The notes beneath the pieces are model-generated. The model was not told the origin of the DNA, did not search any database, and saw only the letters and a program-made list of their open reading frames with translations. 16,974 bases of DNA from positions 1 to 16,974 of the forward strand of contig CAKAOY010000014.1 in assembly GCA_916710115.1 (NCBI GenBank), in the 5' to 3' direction. A program made the position numbers and the translations under genes. This DNA is from an uncultured Bergeyella sp. (GTDB taxonomy: Bacteria > Bacteroidota > Bacteroidia > Flavobacteriales > Weeksellaceae). This document shows, piece after piece, positions 1 through 7,425 of the stretch. How positions within the stretch are numbered: the stretch's first letter is position 1; every line of letters starts with the position of its first letter.

Positions 1-332
1 TTGGAGATACTTCCTGCTCGTAAAAATCCGATAATCAATTGAATAAGTCCACCGATAATCCCCGCACATAGGAATAACTCAAAACTTCCCAAATCCGTGA
101 TAGATGCTAAAACTATAGCAGTAAGTCCCGCTGCAGGTCCAGATACCGATATATTAGAGTTGGAGATACCTCCGATAACTATTCCACCGATGATACCTGA
201 AATAACTCCTGAAAGAGGTGGTGCCCCAGAGGCAATAGCAATAGCTAAACATAGCGGAAGTGCTACCAAAAACACGACCAACCCAGATGGGAAATTCTCC
301 TGTATTCCTTTTAATATATTTTTATTATTCAT
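1..332 (-). CDS. SulP-family inorganic anion transporter, N-terminal part (cut by window edge)
   Basis: Read on the minus strand from an ATG at 332, this gives 110 codons that run off the window at base 1. The residues FPSGLVVFLVALPLCLAIA, then a Gly/Ile-rich helix and SVSGPAAGLTAIVL, are the typical start of SulP (SLC26) permeases, which move sulfate, bicarbonate or other anions across the inner membrane. The SGPAAG stretch corresponds to the conserved substrate-site region of the family. At least three hydrophobic segments are visible. The transport core and any STAS domain lie outside the window, so the substrate cannot be told. The start is the first Met before the conserved block, in an A-rich context with no Shine-Dalgarno. 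The small gene at 425-739 lies 92 bp upstream on the same strand and could be cotranscribed. Confidence 0.88.
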   Translation of the reverse strand, partial: MNNKNILKGIQENFPSGLVVFLVALPLCLAIAIASGAPPLSGVISGIIGGIVIGGISNSNISVSGPAAGLTAIVLASITDLGSFELFLCAGIIGGLIQLIIGFLRAGSIS

Positions 333-424
333 TTTTTTATATAAAGATTTTATGGATTGTTGATTCTAACATTCCTTTTTTATGCTATTATTAAATGCCG
401 ATAATGGCAAAAGAACTAAGAATA

Positions 425-739
425 TTATAAACTGGTGTCCGGAGGAGGAGAAATAATCTTCAAAAATGGTGAAATCCATAAATTTTCTTGATAATTACCA
501 TATGAAGTATTAGAAAAAAATAATGTCAAAATCTCTGAAAAATCAGTACGATGAAGAGATTTTATAAAGAGTTTTATAGTAAATTCTTTATCAAGAGAGA
601 AAGAATCATCTTTAGATAATTTTATATTTGATTGTTGTATTTCACAATCAAATATCTTGGAAATAATCGGCGAAAAATTAAAATTTAGGAAAATAATAAG
701 GATTAAAATGCTCCTAAATCTTATTTTATCCACTCTCAT
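425..739 (-). CDS. small putative secreted or membrane-anchored hypothetical protein (104 aa)
   Basis: I do not recognise the family. The N terminus has basic residues (MRVDKIRFRS) followed by a hydrophobic stretch (ILILIIFLNFNFSPII), which looks like a signal peptide or a single anchor. The rest is Ser/Lys/Phe-rich with one Cys (residue 32) and ends in SPPPDTSL. Support for a real gene is moderate: the frame is open for 104 codons in very AT-rich DNA, and a perfect minus-strand -7 box (TACCTTTG, 777-784) lies about 38 bp upstream of the ATG. It is divergent from uvrB and upstream of the SulP gene, with which it could form a transcript. There is no functional clue beyond the probable export signal. 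A chance ORF cannot be excluded. Confidence 0.5.
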   Translation of the reverse strand: MRVDKIRFRSILILIIFLNFNFSPIISKIFDCEIQQSNIKLSKDDSFSLDKEFTIKLFIKSLHRTDFSEILTLFFSNTSYGNYQENLWISPFLKIISPPPDTSL

Positions 740-776
740 TTATATTTAACAATAGATGGTTGTAAGTAATTTTTTA

Positions 777-784
777 CAAAGGTA
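777..784 (-). promoter_or_regulatory. -7 promoter box (TACCTTTG) for the small secreted-protein gene
   Basis: The plus strand reads CAAAGGTA, that is TACCTTTG on the minus strand, which matches the Bacteroidota -7 consensus TAnnTTTG. The expected start of transcription is near 773, giving a leader of about 35 nt before the ATG at 739. I see no clear TTTG at the -33 position. It is divergent from the uvrB promoter. Confidence 0.5.
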
Positions 785-821
785 AGTATTTTTTTTGAAT
801 AAATAATTTTTGTGAATTTCT

Positions 822-829
822 TATATTTG
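822..829 (+). promoter_or_regulatory. -7 promoter box (TATATTTG) for uvrB, start codon 5 bp downstream
   Basis: TATATTTG matches TAnnTTTG exactly. The uvrB ATG is at 835, so transcription would start within a base or two of the start codon and the mRNA would be leaderless or nearly so. A TTTG at 794-797 is too far (24-bp spacer) to be a good -33 element. Confidence 0.6.
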
Positions 830-834
830 TTCCT

Positions 835-2838
835 ATGAAATTTAATCTACAATCCGACTATAAACCTATGGGCGACCAGCCGAAGGCTATTGAGAAATTA
901 ACGGAAGGGATACTCCGTGGTGAAAAATATCAGACTCTGCTTGGGGTAACGGGCTCGGGGAAGACCTTTACTATTGCTAATTTGGTACAAAATATCCAGA
1001 GACCAACGATTATTTTGGCTCATAATAAAACTTTGGCGGCTCAGCTTTTTATGGAGTTTAAAGAGTTTTTTCCTAATAATGCTGTAGAGTATTTTGTCTC
1101 GTATTATGATTATTATCAGCCCGAAGCCTATATAGCTTCCACAGGGACTTATATTGAGAAAGATTTGAGTATTAATGAGGAGGTAGAGAAATTGAGACTC
1201 TCGGCTACTGCAAGTTTGCTCTCTGGCCGAAGAGATGTTCTTATAGTTGCGTCGGTATCGTGTATCTATGGTATCGGGAACCCTACGGAGTTCCACAAAT
1301 CTTTGATAGAAATTGCTTTGGGAGACAAAATTACTCGTACACACCTCTTGCAAAAATTAGTAGAAGCTCTCTATAGTAGGTCTATAGCCGATTTTCAGCG
1401 AGGAAGCTTCCGTGTAAAAGGTGATGTGGTAGATATATTTCCTGCCTATGCTGATAATGCTATGAGGATACAATTTTTTGGTGATGAGATTGAAAAAATA
1501 CAAACTTTTGACCCTATTTCGGGAAATGTAACTTCCGATTTTGACCAAATAAGGATTTATCCTGCTAATCTATTCGTTTCATCTAAGGAAACATTAAATA
1601 ACGCAGTTCGGCTTATACAAGACGACCTTACCAAGCAAATAGATTTTTTTGCAAGTGTAGAAAAACCTTTGGAAGCCAAGCGATTAAAGGAGCGCACAGA
1701 AATGGATTTGGAGATGATAAAAGAATTAGGCTATTGCTCTGGGATTGAGAACTATTCTCGTTATCTTGATGGTAGAGAGCCCAACTCTCGTCCATTCTGC
1801 CTTTTGGATTATTTCCCAGAAGATTACCTAATGGTGATAGACGAAAGTCATGTAACTATCCCACAAATCCACGCCATGTATGGAGGAGATCGCTCTCGTA
1901 AAGAGGCTTTGGTAGAATACGGATTCCGCCTGCCTGCTGCACTGGACAATCGCCCACTAAAATTTGATGAATGGGAAAATATGCAAAATCAAGTTGTCTA
2001 TGTATCAGCAACGCCTGCGGACTACGAACTACAAAAAACCGAAGGAGAATATATAGAACAGATTGTTCGTCCTACGGGATTATTAGACCCCATCATAGAG
2101 GTTCGGCCAACGCTTAATCAAATAGACGACCTCATAGAGGAAATACAAAAACGAGCCGAAGTAGATGAGAGAGTCCTCGTAACGACCCTGACGAAGAAAA
2201 TGGCAGAGGAACTCACCAAATATTTTACCAAAGTAGGTATTCGTACAAGATATATTCACTCTGATGTAGAAACTTTGGAGCGAATCCAAATTATGCAAGA
2301 CTTACGAATGGGTTTATTTGATGTATTAGTCGGTGTCAATCTCCTCCGAGAGGGATTAGACCTACCCGAAGTTTCGTTAGTAGCAATCTTAGATGCTGAT
2401 AAAGAAGGCTTCCTTCGTTCTCGTAGGTCAATGATTCAAACAATCGGTAGGGCAGCCAGAAATGTCAATGGAAAGGCCATAATGTATGCTGATAAAATGA
2501 CCGATTCTATGAAAAATTCTATAGCTGAAACAAATTATCGTAGGGAGATACAAGCGAAATACAACAAAGAACACGGAATCGTACCAAAACAACTCAATAA
2601 AAAAATCTCTGAAACTTTGGTCGGTCGTGCAAAAGATTTTCCAAGTGATACCTATACTCAAAAGGAAATTACTAAGCAAATTGCTGAAAATAAAACGAAA
2701 ACAAAGTATTCTCCAGAGGAAATAGAGAAAATCATCACTGAAAAACAAAAGGCAATGGAATATTCTGCCAAAAATCTTGACTTTATCACCGCTGCAAGGC
2801 TCAGAGATGAAATTTTAGCACTTAAAGATGAGATTTAG
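835..2838 (+). CDS. uvrB: excinuclease ABC subunit UvrB
   Basis: UvrB is the DNA damage-verification helicase of nucleotide excision repair. It is loaded by UvrA and then recruits UvrC for incision. The 667-aa length is normal. Visible landmarks are Walker A GVTGSGKT (residues 37-44), the aromatic beta-hairpin region around residues 89-112 (YYDYYQPEAY) that clamps DNA, the DESH helicase motif II (336-339), the SATPADYEL segment, the late helicase motifs (VGVNLLREGLDLPEVSLV and QTIGRAARN), and a C-terminal UVR domain (about 625-667) that contacts UvrC. The start is the first ATG, immediately after a -7 promoter box. The N-terminal MKFNLQSDYKPMGDQPKAI is canonical. The stop (TAG, 2836-2838) directly abuts the stop of the convergent membrane-protein gene. 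Damage regulation is possible, but I see no SOS-like operator. Confidence 0.98.
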   Translation: MKFNLQSDYKPMGDQPKAIEKLTEGILRGEKYQTLLGVTGSGKTFTIANLVQNIQRPTIILAHNKTLAAQLFMEFKEFFPNNAVEYFVSYYDYYQPEAYIASTGTYIEKDLSINEEVEKLRLSATASLLSGRRDVLIVASVSCIYGIGNPTEFHKSLIEIALGDKITRTHLLQKLVEALYSRSIADFQRGSFRVKGDVVDIFPAYADNAMRIQFFGDEIEKIQTFDPISGNVTSDFDQIRIYPANLFVSSKETLNNAVRLIQDDLTKQIDFFASVEKPLEAKRLKERTEMDLEMIKELGYCSGIENYSRYLDGREPNSRPFCLLDYFPEDYLMVIDESHVTIPQIHAMYGGDRSRKEALVEYGFRLPAALDNRPLKFDEWENMQNQVVYVSATPADYELQKTEGEYIEQIVRPTGLLDPIIEVRPTLNQIDDLIEEIQKRAEVDERVLVTTLTKKMAEELTKYFTKVGIRTRYIHSDVETLERIQIMQDLRMGLFDVLVGVNLLREGLDLPEVSLVAILDADKEGFLRSRRSMIQTIGRAARNVNGKAIMYADKMTDSMKNSIAETNYRREIQAKYNKEHGIVPKQLNKKISETLVGRAKDFPSDTYTQKEITKQIAENKTKTKYSPEEIEKIITEKQKAMEYSAKNLDFITAARLRDEILALKDEI

Positions 2839-3564
2839 TTATGGTCTCTTCTCCGAAAATACAACACTATAAAGAGCATATATCATCGCTGTAGTGAAGG
2901 GGAAGGTAAGCAAACCACCAATACCAAAAAATAAAAAACCAAGGTATTTGAATAGTGTGGCAACCAACAAACAAATGATTATTGGAAAGAAATGAACCTT
3001 CAAGGCGGAGAGGTTATACGAGATACTCTTCAACAAAGATGTATTCATAAAAAACATTAGCGGAACTACAAAAATCGTGATAATAATCCAAATAGGAGAT
3101 AGGAATACCAATGGTTTTAGGATAGATGAAACTCCTTCAAAAAATATAAAATAAGTAACGAATACGAAGAAATTTCGCCCCTCGTATCCCGATAGAATAT
3201 CATTGAAATTATAACTTTCATTGATGTCTATCTTTCTGTAAATCTTAAATATACCAACTTGTAAAGGAAATACAAAGGCTTGTGTTAGCATTAAGATTAA
3301 TGAGAATGTTGGCAGATTAGGATTATTTACTAGGTGTTTTATACCCGATTCTAATCTATGGAAATTCCCTTGGCTATTTTTTATGATTTTTAGGTATTCA
3401 TCAAGTAATCCTAATTTTTCGGCAGCGAATTGGGCTACACTTATTAAGATACCGAAATACATTATTGATAAGACAATCTGATAAAAAATCGTGGTTTTCC
3501 AATAAAAAAATGCTCTTTTTATTACGAAGTCTATTCCTGTTTTTTGTGGTTGCTGGTGTATCAT
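2839..3564 (-). CDS. multi-pass membrane protein of unknown function (241 aa)
   Basis: The protein begins with a short polar N terminus (MIHQQPQKTGIDFVIKRAFF) and then has about six hydrophobic segments, near residues 24-46, 84-105, 128-150, 153-175, 190-212 and 214-236, with a polar loop at about 50-82. No catalytic motif is visible. Proteins of this general layout in Chryseobacterium-type genomes are often labelled 'beta-carotene 15,15'-monooxygenase', which this sequence gives no reason to accept. I treat it as an integral membrane protein of unknown function. The ATG at 3564 is preceded by a -7 box (TATTTTTG on the minus strand, 3578-3585), giving a leader of about 10 nt. The gene is convergent with uvrB with no intervening base and divergent from the PorP/SprF gene. 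Confidence 0.85.
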   Translation of the reverse strand: MIHQQPQKTGIDFVIKRAFFYWKTTIFYQIVLSIMYFGILISVAQFAAEKLGLLDEYLKIIKNSQGNFHRLESGIKHLVNNPNLPTFSLILMLTQAFVFPLQVGIFKIYRKIDINESYNFNDILSGYEGRNFFVFVTYFIFFEGVSSILKPLVFLSPIWIIITIFVVPLMFFMNTSLLKSISYNLSALKVHFFPIIICLLVATLFKYLGFLFFGIGGLLTFPFTTAMIYALYSVVFSEKRP

Positions 3565-3577
3565 TATTAAATTTTTG

Positions 3578-3585
3578 CAAAAATA
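3578..3585 (-). promoter_or_regulatory. -7 promoter box (TATTTTTG) for the membrane-protein gene
   Basis: The plus strand reads CAAAAATA, that is TATTTTTG on the minus strand, matching TAnnTTTG. The box ends 13 bp before the ATG at 3564, so the leader is only about 10 nt. No good -33 TTTG is seen. Confidence 0.5.
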
Positions 3586-3640
3586 GGATAATAATTTTAA
3601 AAATATGCTATAAAGGATGGAGTATATTGATTTTTAACAT

Positions 3641-3648
3641 TACCTTTG
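3641..3648 (+). promoter_or_regulatory. -7 promoter box (TACCTTTG) touching the PorP/SprF start
   Basis: TACCTTTG matches TAnnTTTG and ends 4 bp before the GTG start at 3653, so the transcript is expected to begin at or next to the start codon. No -33 TTTG is present at the usual spacing. Confidence 0.5.
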
Positions 3649-3652
3649 CCGT

Positions 3653-4600
3653 GTGAGAAGATTCATACAATTAATTATTTTTGCCCAAAGTATTATTCTT
3701 TCGGCACAAGAGACGCTACCTATCTATCAGCAGTATCTTTTGAGAGGCAAGTTTTGGATAAATCCTGCCTATTACGGAGCAACGGATAGCGTAGAGTTTG
3801 ATGCTAATTATCATCGCCAATTTTCAAAGTTTGATACCTCTCCTAATGTCCAATCAATTGGTATTCACGCCAATATTGTGGATAGAGTGGGAACGGGAAT
3901 TTCCCTTTTTCGTGACCAAAATGGGGCTATTTCCTCTAATGGAATCTCCGTGGGGGCATCGTATTTTGTGCCTATAACCGATGACGGGAGACGAAACCAA
4001 TTTTCTTTTGGAGCAAATGTTAATTTCTATAATGCCAGCATAGACCATTCAAGGATTAATGCTAAGGATTCTGACGACCCATTGCTCTCAACAGGGGCGA
4101 ATTCTATCTTCAACACCTATACTAATTTAGGCTTGCAGGCAACTTATGAGGGCTTTTTCGGAGGTGTGTCTATTTTGGATATTCCTCTTTCTGATGAGAG
4201 ATTAATAATCAATGGTATAGAGCCTTCACCAACGAAATATGTGATGAATGCAGGTTACGATTACGAAATTACCGAAGGATTTTCAGTAGAGCCATCTTTA
4301 TTATTAAATCTTAATACAAATTCGGCAAGGTTGATGGATATCAATATTTTAGCGAAAATTTATGATGATGATAATAGCCTTATCGGCGGGGTGAGTTTTC
4401 GCTCGGCAAAGGATAAAAGTATAGCCAATCAACTAAGTATTTCGCCACTTATACAAGTGAAGGTTAATAGTTGGCACTTTGGGGCGAGTTACCATATTTC
4501 AATGGGAAAAATAGCACCATATGGAGGAAATAGTTTTATGCTGAGTTTAGGATATAGTTTGGATAATTTTATTAATCCAAGAGGATTTAGAATAAGGTAA
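3653..4600 (+). CDS. PorP/SprF family type IX secretion-associated outer-membrane protein
   Basis: This is a 315-residue protein with a signal peptide (about 1-18, ending LSA before QETLPIYQQY). It then has the family's opening signature, in which a short segment is followed by WINPAYYGATDS, and a long run of alternating aromatic and glycine beta-strands ending in a strand-rich C terminus (LSLGYSLDNFINPRGFRIR). PorP/SprF proteins are outer-membrane barrels of the type IX secretion system. Paralogs usually sit next to a large adhesin that carries a type B C-terminal domain and anchor it at the surface. Here no such partner is adjacent: upstream is a divergent membrane protein and downstream, after only 12 bp, is hemW. 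It may therefore be the core PorP or an orphan paralog. The start is GTG at 3653. No in-frame ATG gives an intact signal peptide, and a -7 box lies 4 bp upstream. Confidence 0.88.
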   Translation: MRRFIQLIIFAQSIILSAQETLPIYQQYLLRGKFWINPAYYGATDSVEFDANYHRQFSKFDTSPNVQSIGIHANIVDRVGTGISLFRDQNGAISSNGISVGASYFVPITDDGRRNQFSFGANVNFYNASIDHSRINAKDSDDPLLSTGANSIFNTYTNLGLQATYEGFFGGVSILDIPLSDERLIINGIEPSPTKYVMNAGYDYEITEGFSVEPSLLLNLNTNSARLMDINILAKIYDDDNSLIGGVSFRSAKDKSIANQLSISPLIQVKVNSWHFGASYHISMGKIAPYGGNSFMLSLGYSLDNFINPRGFRIR

Positions 4601-4612
4601 TTACATATTAAA

Positions 4613-5734
4613 ATGCTATACATACATATTCCATTTTGTAAACAAAAATGTAGCTATTGCAATTTCCATTTTTCCACTTCTTTGAAGTTAAAGAAAGAGA
4701 TGATTTTAGCCCTTCAAAAGGAGATTTATTTTCGGAAAGATGAATTACATAATAACCTATTAGCAACGCTATATTTTGGAGGAGGGACACCTTCCATTTT
4801 GTCAATTGATGAGGTTAAAAAGTTGATGGATAGCGTTTTAAAGTATTTCAGTTTTAAGAATGATATAGAAATTACCTTAGAGGCTAACCCTGATGATTTG
4901 TCTCAAAATTATTTGAAGGGCTTACGAGAGATAGGTATTAATCGGCTATCTATTGGGGTGCAGAGTTTTTTTGAAGATGATTTGAAAATGATGAATCGGG
5001 CACATACTAACTCCCAAGCTGAAGATTGTATTAAGAGAAGTCAAGATACTGGTATAGAGAATATTAGTATAGATTTGATTTATGGTTCGCCGACTTCTCA
5101 TATTGAAATATGGAAGCAAAATCTACAAAAGGCGGTAGATTTGGAGGTTAGTCATATTTCCTCGTACGCTCTTACGATTGAGCCCAAGACAGCACTTGAT
5201 AATTGGATAGAAAGAGGTAAAATTTCTGCTCCGAAGGAGGCCGAGCAGAATCAAGAGTTTTACTATATGGTGGATTTCCTAAAAAATAACGGATTTGAGC
5301 ATTATGAAATTTCTAATTTTGGGAAACCTGATTTTTATTCAAAACACAATTCATCTTATTGGAAATATCAGCCATATCTCGGTATTGGTCCCTCAGCTCA
5401 TTCCTATGATGGAAAAGATTTAAGAAGTTGGAATATTGCGAATAATCCATTGTATATCAAAAGTCTAAATGAGAATAAACTCCCTACAGAAAAAGAGATT
5501 TTATCTGAAAAAGATAGATATAATGAGTTATTGATGATTGGGCTTCGTACGAGTTGGGGGGCAGATTTGGAGAAAATAAAAGATTTTTCTGATGAAATTC
5601 AGGAAAAATTCCATAAAGATATTCAATCTAAAATTTCAGAAGGAATATTAACAATAGAGAATAATCATTTGAAAATTCCTGAAAAACATTGGTTTTTCGC
5701 CGATGGTATAGCTTCGGATTTGTTTATAATATGA
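4613..5734 (+). CDS. hemW: radical SAM heme chaperone HemW
   Basis: This is a 373-aa radical SAM enzyme of the HemN/HemW family. The N terminus MLYIHIPFCKQKCSYCNF carries the [4Fe-4S] cysteines C9, C13 and C16 only a few residues from the start, without the extra N-terminal region and fourth Cys of true HemN (coproporphyrinogen dehydrogenase). This identifies HemW, a heme-binding protein thought to deliver heme to respiratory proteins. GGGTPS (56-61) is the SAM-contacting motif. The later segments NRLSIGVQSF, ISSYALTIEP and HYEISNFGKP are classic for the family, as is the C-terminal HemN_C-like region. The gene follows the PorP/SprF stop by 12 bp, suggesting one transcript, and its 3' end contains the -33 element of the murI promoter. 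Many databases still mislabel such proteins as oxygen-independent coproporphyrinogen oxidase. Confidence 0.93.
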   Translation: MLYIHIPFCKQKCSYCNFHFSTSLKLKKEMILALQKEIYFRKDELHNNLLATLYFGGGTPSILSIDEVKKLMDSVLKYFSFKNDIEITLEANPDDLSQNYLKGLREIGINRLSIGVQSFFEDDLKMMNRAHTNSQAEDCIKRSQDTGIENISIDLIYGSPTSHIEIWKQNLQKAVDLEVSHISSYALTIEPKTALDNWIERGKISAPKEAEQNQEFYYMVDFLKNNGFEHYEISNFGKPDFYSKHNSSYWKYQPYLGIGPSAHSYDGKDLRSWNIANNPLYIKSLNENKLPTEKEILSEKDRYNELLMIGLRTSWGADLEKIKDFSDEIQEKFHKDIQSKISEGILTIENNHLKIPEKHWFFADGIASDLFII

Positions 5735-5749
5735 TTTTTTTTAACTTTG
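5719..5749 (+). promoter_or_regulatory. consensus promoter for murI (TTTG-N19-TAACTTTG)
   Basis: TTTG at 5719-5722, a 19-bp spacer and TAACTTTG at 5742-5749 form one of the best matches to the Bacteroidota -33/-7 consensus in the window. The -33 element lies in the last codons of hemW. The expected start is near 5753, about 15 nt before the TTG start codon of murI. Confidence 0.7.
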
Positions 5750-5767
5750 TAATACAATTTTAATGTT

Positions 5768-6595
5768 TTGGATAAAAAAGTTAATTTTTCTCATCTTAAC
5801 GCTCAGCAACCGATAGGGATTTTTGATTCGGGAGTTGGAGGACTGACTTTTGCAAAAGAAATTAAGAACTCATTACCGAATGAGAATATCATCTACTTCG
5901 GTGATACTAAGCACCTTCCGTATGGTGAAAAGTCCAAAGAAGCAATCATAGAATATTCTACAAAAATTACGAAATTTCTATTGGAAAATAATTGTAAAGC
6001 AATCCTCATCGCTTGTAATACCGCTACTGCTAATGCTCTACAAGATGTATTGGAATTGGTGGACGGGCGTGTTCCGGTGATAGATGTGATAAATCCTGTT
6101 GCCGAAAAAATAACCTCAGAACCACATACCAATGTTGGGGTAATAGCTACGAAGGCGACTGTAAATTCTGGTTTGTATAAAAAGACCATTCGCAAGCATA
6201 ATAAATCTATAAAAGTTAGCGAATTAGCTACACCACTACTTGTCCCTGCAATAGAGGAGGGTTTCAAAAATCATCCGATTACTCATGCTATTATTTATAA
6301 TTATTTAAGTAATAATAAGTTAAGGGATATAGAGACACTTATTTTGGGTTGCACACACTATCCATTGTTGATAGACGAAATCAAGCAATACTATGGTAGT
6401 CGTGTAAGGGTGATAGATTCTCCAAATATAGTGGTGAATAGATTAAAAGATATTTTAGAGGAGAAAAATCTCGCTAATAAGAATAACTCTAATCCGAAAT
6501 ATCATTTTTATTTATCAGATTTGACGAAAAATTTTGAAAAGATTTCTAAAAAATTCTTCGGAAAAAGTATTGATTTAGAATTAAAAGTAATGTAA
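5768..6595 (+). CDS. murI: glutamate racemase
   Basis: MurI interconverts L- and D-glutamate and supplies D-Glu for peptidoglycan in the cytoplasm. The 275-aa protein has the expected motifs: IGIFDSGVGGL with the conserved Asp/Ser (residues 16-26), PYGEKS (51-56), catalytic Cys83 in IACNTATANA, and catalytic Cys195 in LILGCTHYPL. Both cysteines of the two-base mechanism are present. The start is TTG at 5768. The nearby ATG at 5763 is in another frame, and there is no in-frame ATG before the conserved glycine-rich motif, so a non-ATG start is required. A consensus promoter (5719-5749) allows expression independent of hemW. The TAA stop ends at 6595 and abuts the stop of the convergent glycosyltransferase gene. 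Confidence 0.96.
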   Translation: MDKKVNFSHLNAQQPIGIFDSGVGGLTFAKEIKNSLPNENIIYFGDTKHLPYGEKSKEAIIEYSTKITKFLLENNCKAILIACNTATANALQDVLELVDGRVPVIDVINPVAEKITSEPHTNVGVIATKATVNSGLYKKTIRKHNKSIKVSELATPLLVPAIEEGFKNHPITHAIIYNYLSNNKLRDIETLILGCTHYPLLIDEIKQYYGSRVRVIDSPNIVVNRLKDILEEKNLANKNNSNPKYHFYLSDLTKNFEKISKKFFGKSIDLELKVM

Positions 6596-7348
6596 TCAAT
6601 TGAAGAGTTTAGAATATTTCATAAATCCATTAAATGCCCAATGAAGGGTGTAGTAGATGGATTTTATTGTTGAGAAATTCATAAATTTTTTATATACTAA
6701 ATATTGTTCCCAAATGATGCCACTTTTGTTTCGAGATACGGAGTTGGGGAGCATACGGTATTTTGCCATTGTCTTCGGTAGTGGTTTTCCTTCTGGAATT
6801 TTTTTCAGTAGATTGAGCCACATTATGTGGTCTTCTCGTTTACTTCCTTCAGGAAAATATTCTTTTCCAACTCGTTGAGAATCATACATTGAACTAAGGA
6901 GTGATAGTCTGCAGGTTTTCAGTAGGTTCGCGAATGTTACAATTTTATCCGCTCGAAAATCAGCAATCGTAGGGTTGAGATTTTCATCACAACGAGAGTA
7001 GTTGGAGTAGGCAAGTTCTGCCTTTTCAGTTTTCATAAATCCGACCATCTCACTGAGGAAATTTTTCTCCCAAATATCGTCGGCATCAAGGAAAGTGATG
7101 TATCTGCCCGAAGCCTTTTGTAGTGCCATATTTCTGGCATATCCCGCTCCGCTGTTTTTTTTCGAGGTGATGAGGATAATTCGTGGGTCGCTGTGCTGTT
7201 GAATAATTTCTACTGAGTTGTCCTGCGAACCATCATCAGTAATAATCCATTCCCAATCTGTAAAATTTTGATTAATAACAGATTGTATAGTTTCGGCCAA
7301 ATATTTTGAAGAATTATAGCAGGGAGTTATGATGGATACTTCGGGCAT
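6596..7348 (-). CDS. family 2 glycosyltransferase (GT-A fold)
   Basis: The 250-aa protein starts MPEVSIITPCYNSSKYL, the standard opening of GT2 enzymes. DDGSQDNS (38-45) binds the nucleotide, DADD (88-91) is the DxD metal site, and ED at 172-173 in KREDHIMWL is the likely catalytic acidic pair. There are no obvious membrane helices, so it probably acts on the cytoplasmic face on a lipid-linked glycan, in surface polysaccharide, LPS or glycoprotein synthesis. Donor and acceptor cannot be told, and no other glycan genes are nearby. A longer reading from TTG at 7363 is possible, but that codon lies inside the -7 box (7361-7368), so translation must start at the ATG at 7346-7348. Its stop abuts the murI stop with no spacer. 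Confidence 0.93.
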   Translation of the reverse strand: MPEVSIITPCYNSSKYLAETIQSVINQNFTDWEWIITDDGSQDNSVEIIQQHSDPRIILITSKKNSGAGYARNMALQKASGRYITFLDADDIWEKNFLSEMVGFMKTEKAELAYSNYSRCDENLNPTIADFRADKIVTFANLLKTCRLSLLSSMYDSQRVGKEYFPEGSKREDHIMWLNLLKKIPEGKPLPKTMAKYRMLPNSVSRNKSGIIWEQYLVYKKFMNFSTIKSIYYTLHWAFNGFMKYSKLFN

Positions 7349-7360
7349 TTTCTTTTTTTG

Positions 7361-7393
7361 CAAAGATATATTATTTCTAACTTTACTAACAAA
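7361..7393 (-). promoter_or_regulatory. promoter of the glycosyltransferase gene
   Basis: Minus strand: TATCTTTG (plus CAAAGATA, 7361-7368) with TTTG (plus CAAA, 7390-7393) 21 bp upstream. The expected start is near 7357, giving a leader of about 9 nt before the ATG at 7348. It interleaves with the divergent leuS promoter. Confidence 0.65.
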
Positions 7394-7405
7394 TTCTTAA
7401 ATTTG
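7374..7405 (+). promoter_or_regulatory. promoter of leuS
   Basis: TAAATTTG (7398-7405) matches the -7 consensus. TTTC at 7374-7377, 20 bp upstream, is a one-mismatch -33 element. The expected start is near 7409, with a leader of about 17 nt to the ATG at 7426. The element overlaps the divergent glycosyltransferase promoter. Confidence 0.6.
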
Positions 7406-7425
7406 CCACTTAAAGAAATAAGATA

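Noticed and set aside
97..363. Plus-strand open frame of 88 codons
   Set aside because: It lies opposite the SulP gene, whose translation gives an unmistakable family signature. The plus-strand frame has Pro/Ile/Ala bias typical of a shadow.
397..410. Small inverted repeat TGCC...GGCA between the SulP gene and the small gene
   Set aside because: It has only 4 bp of stem and no T run on either strand, so it is not a credible terminator.
4613..5734. Calling the radical SAM protein HemN (coproporphyrinogen III dehydrogenase)
   Set aside because: The Cys motif is only nine residues from the start and lacks the fourth Cys and the N-terminal region of HemN. HemW fits better.
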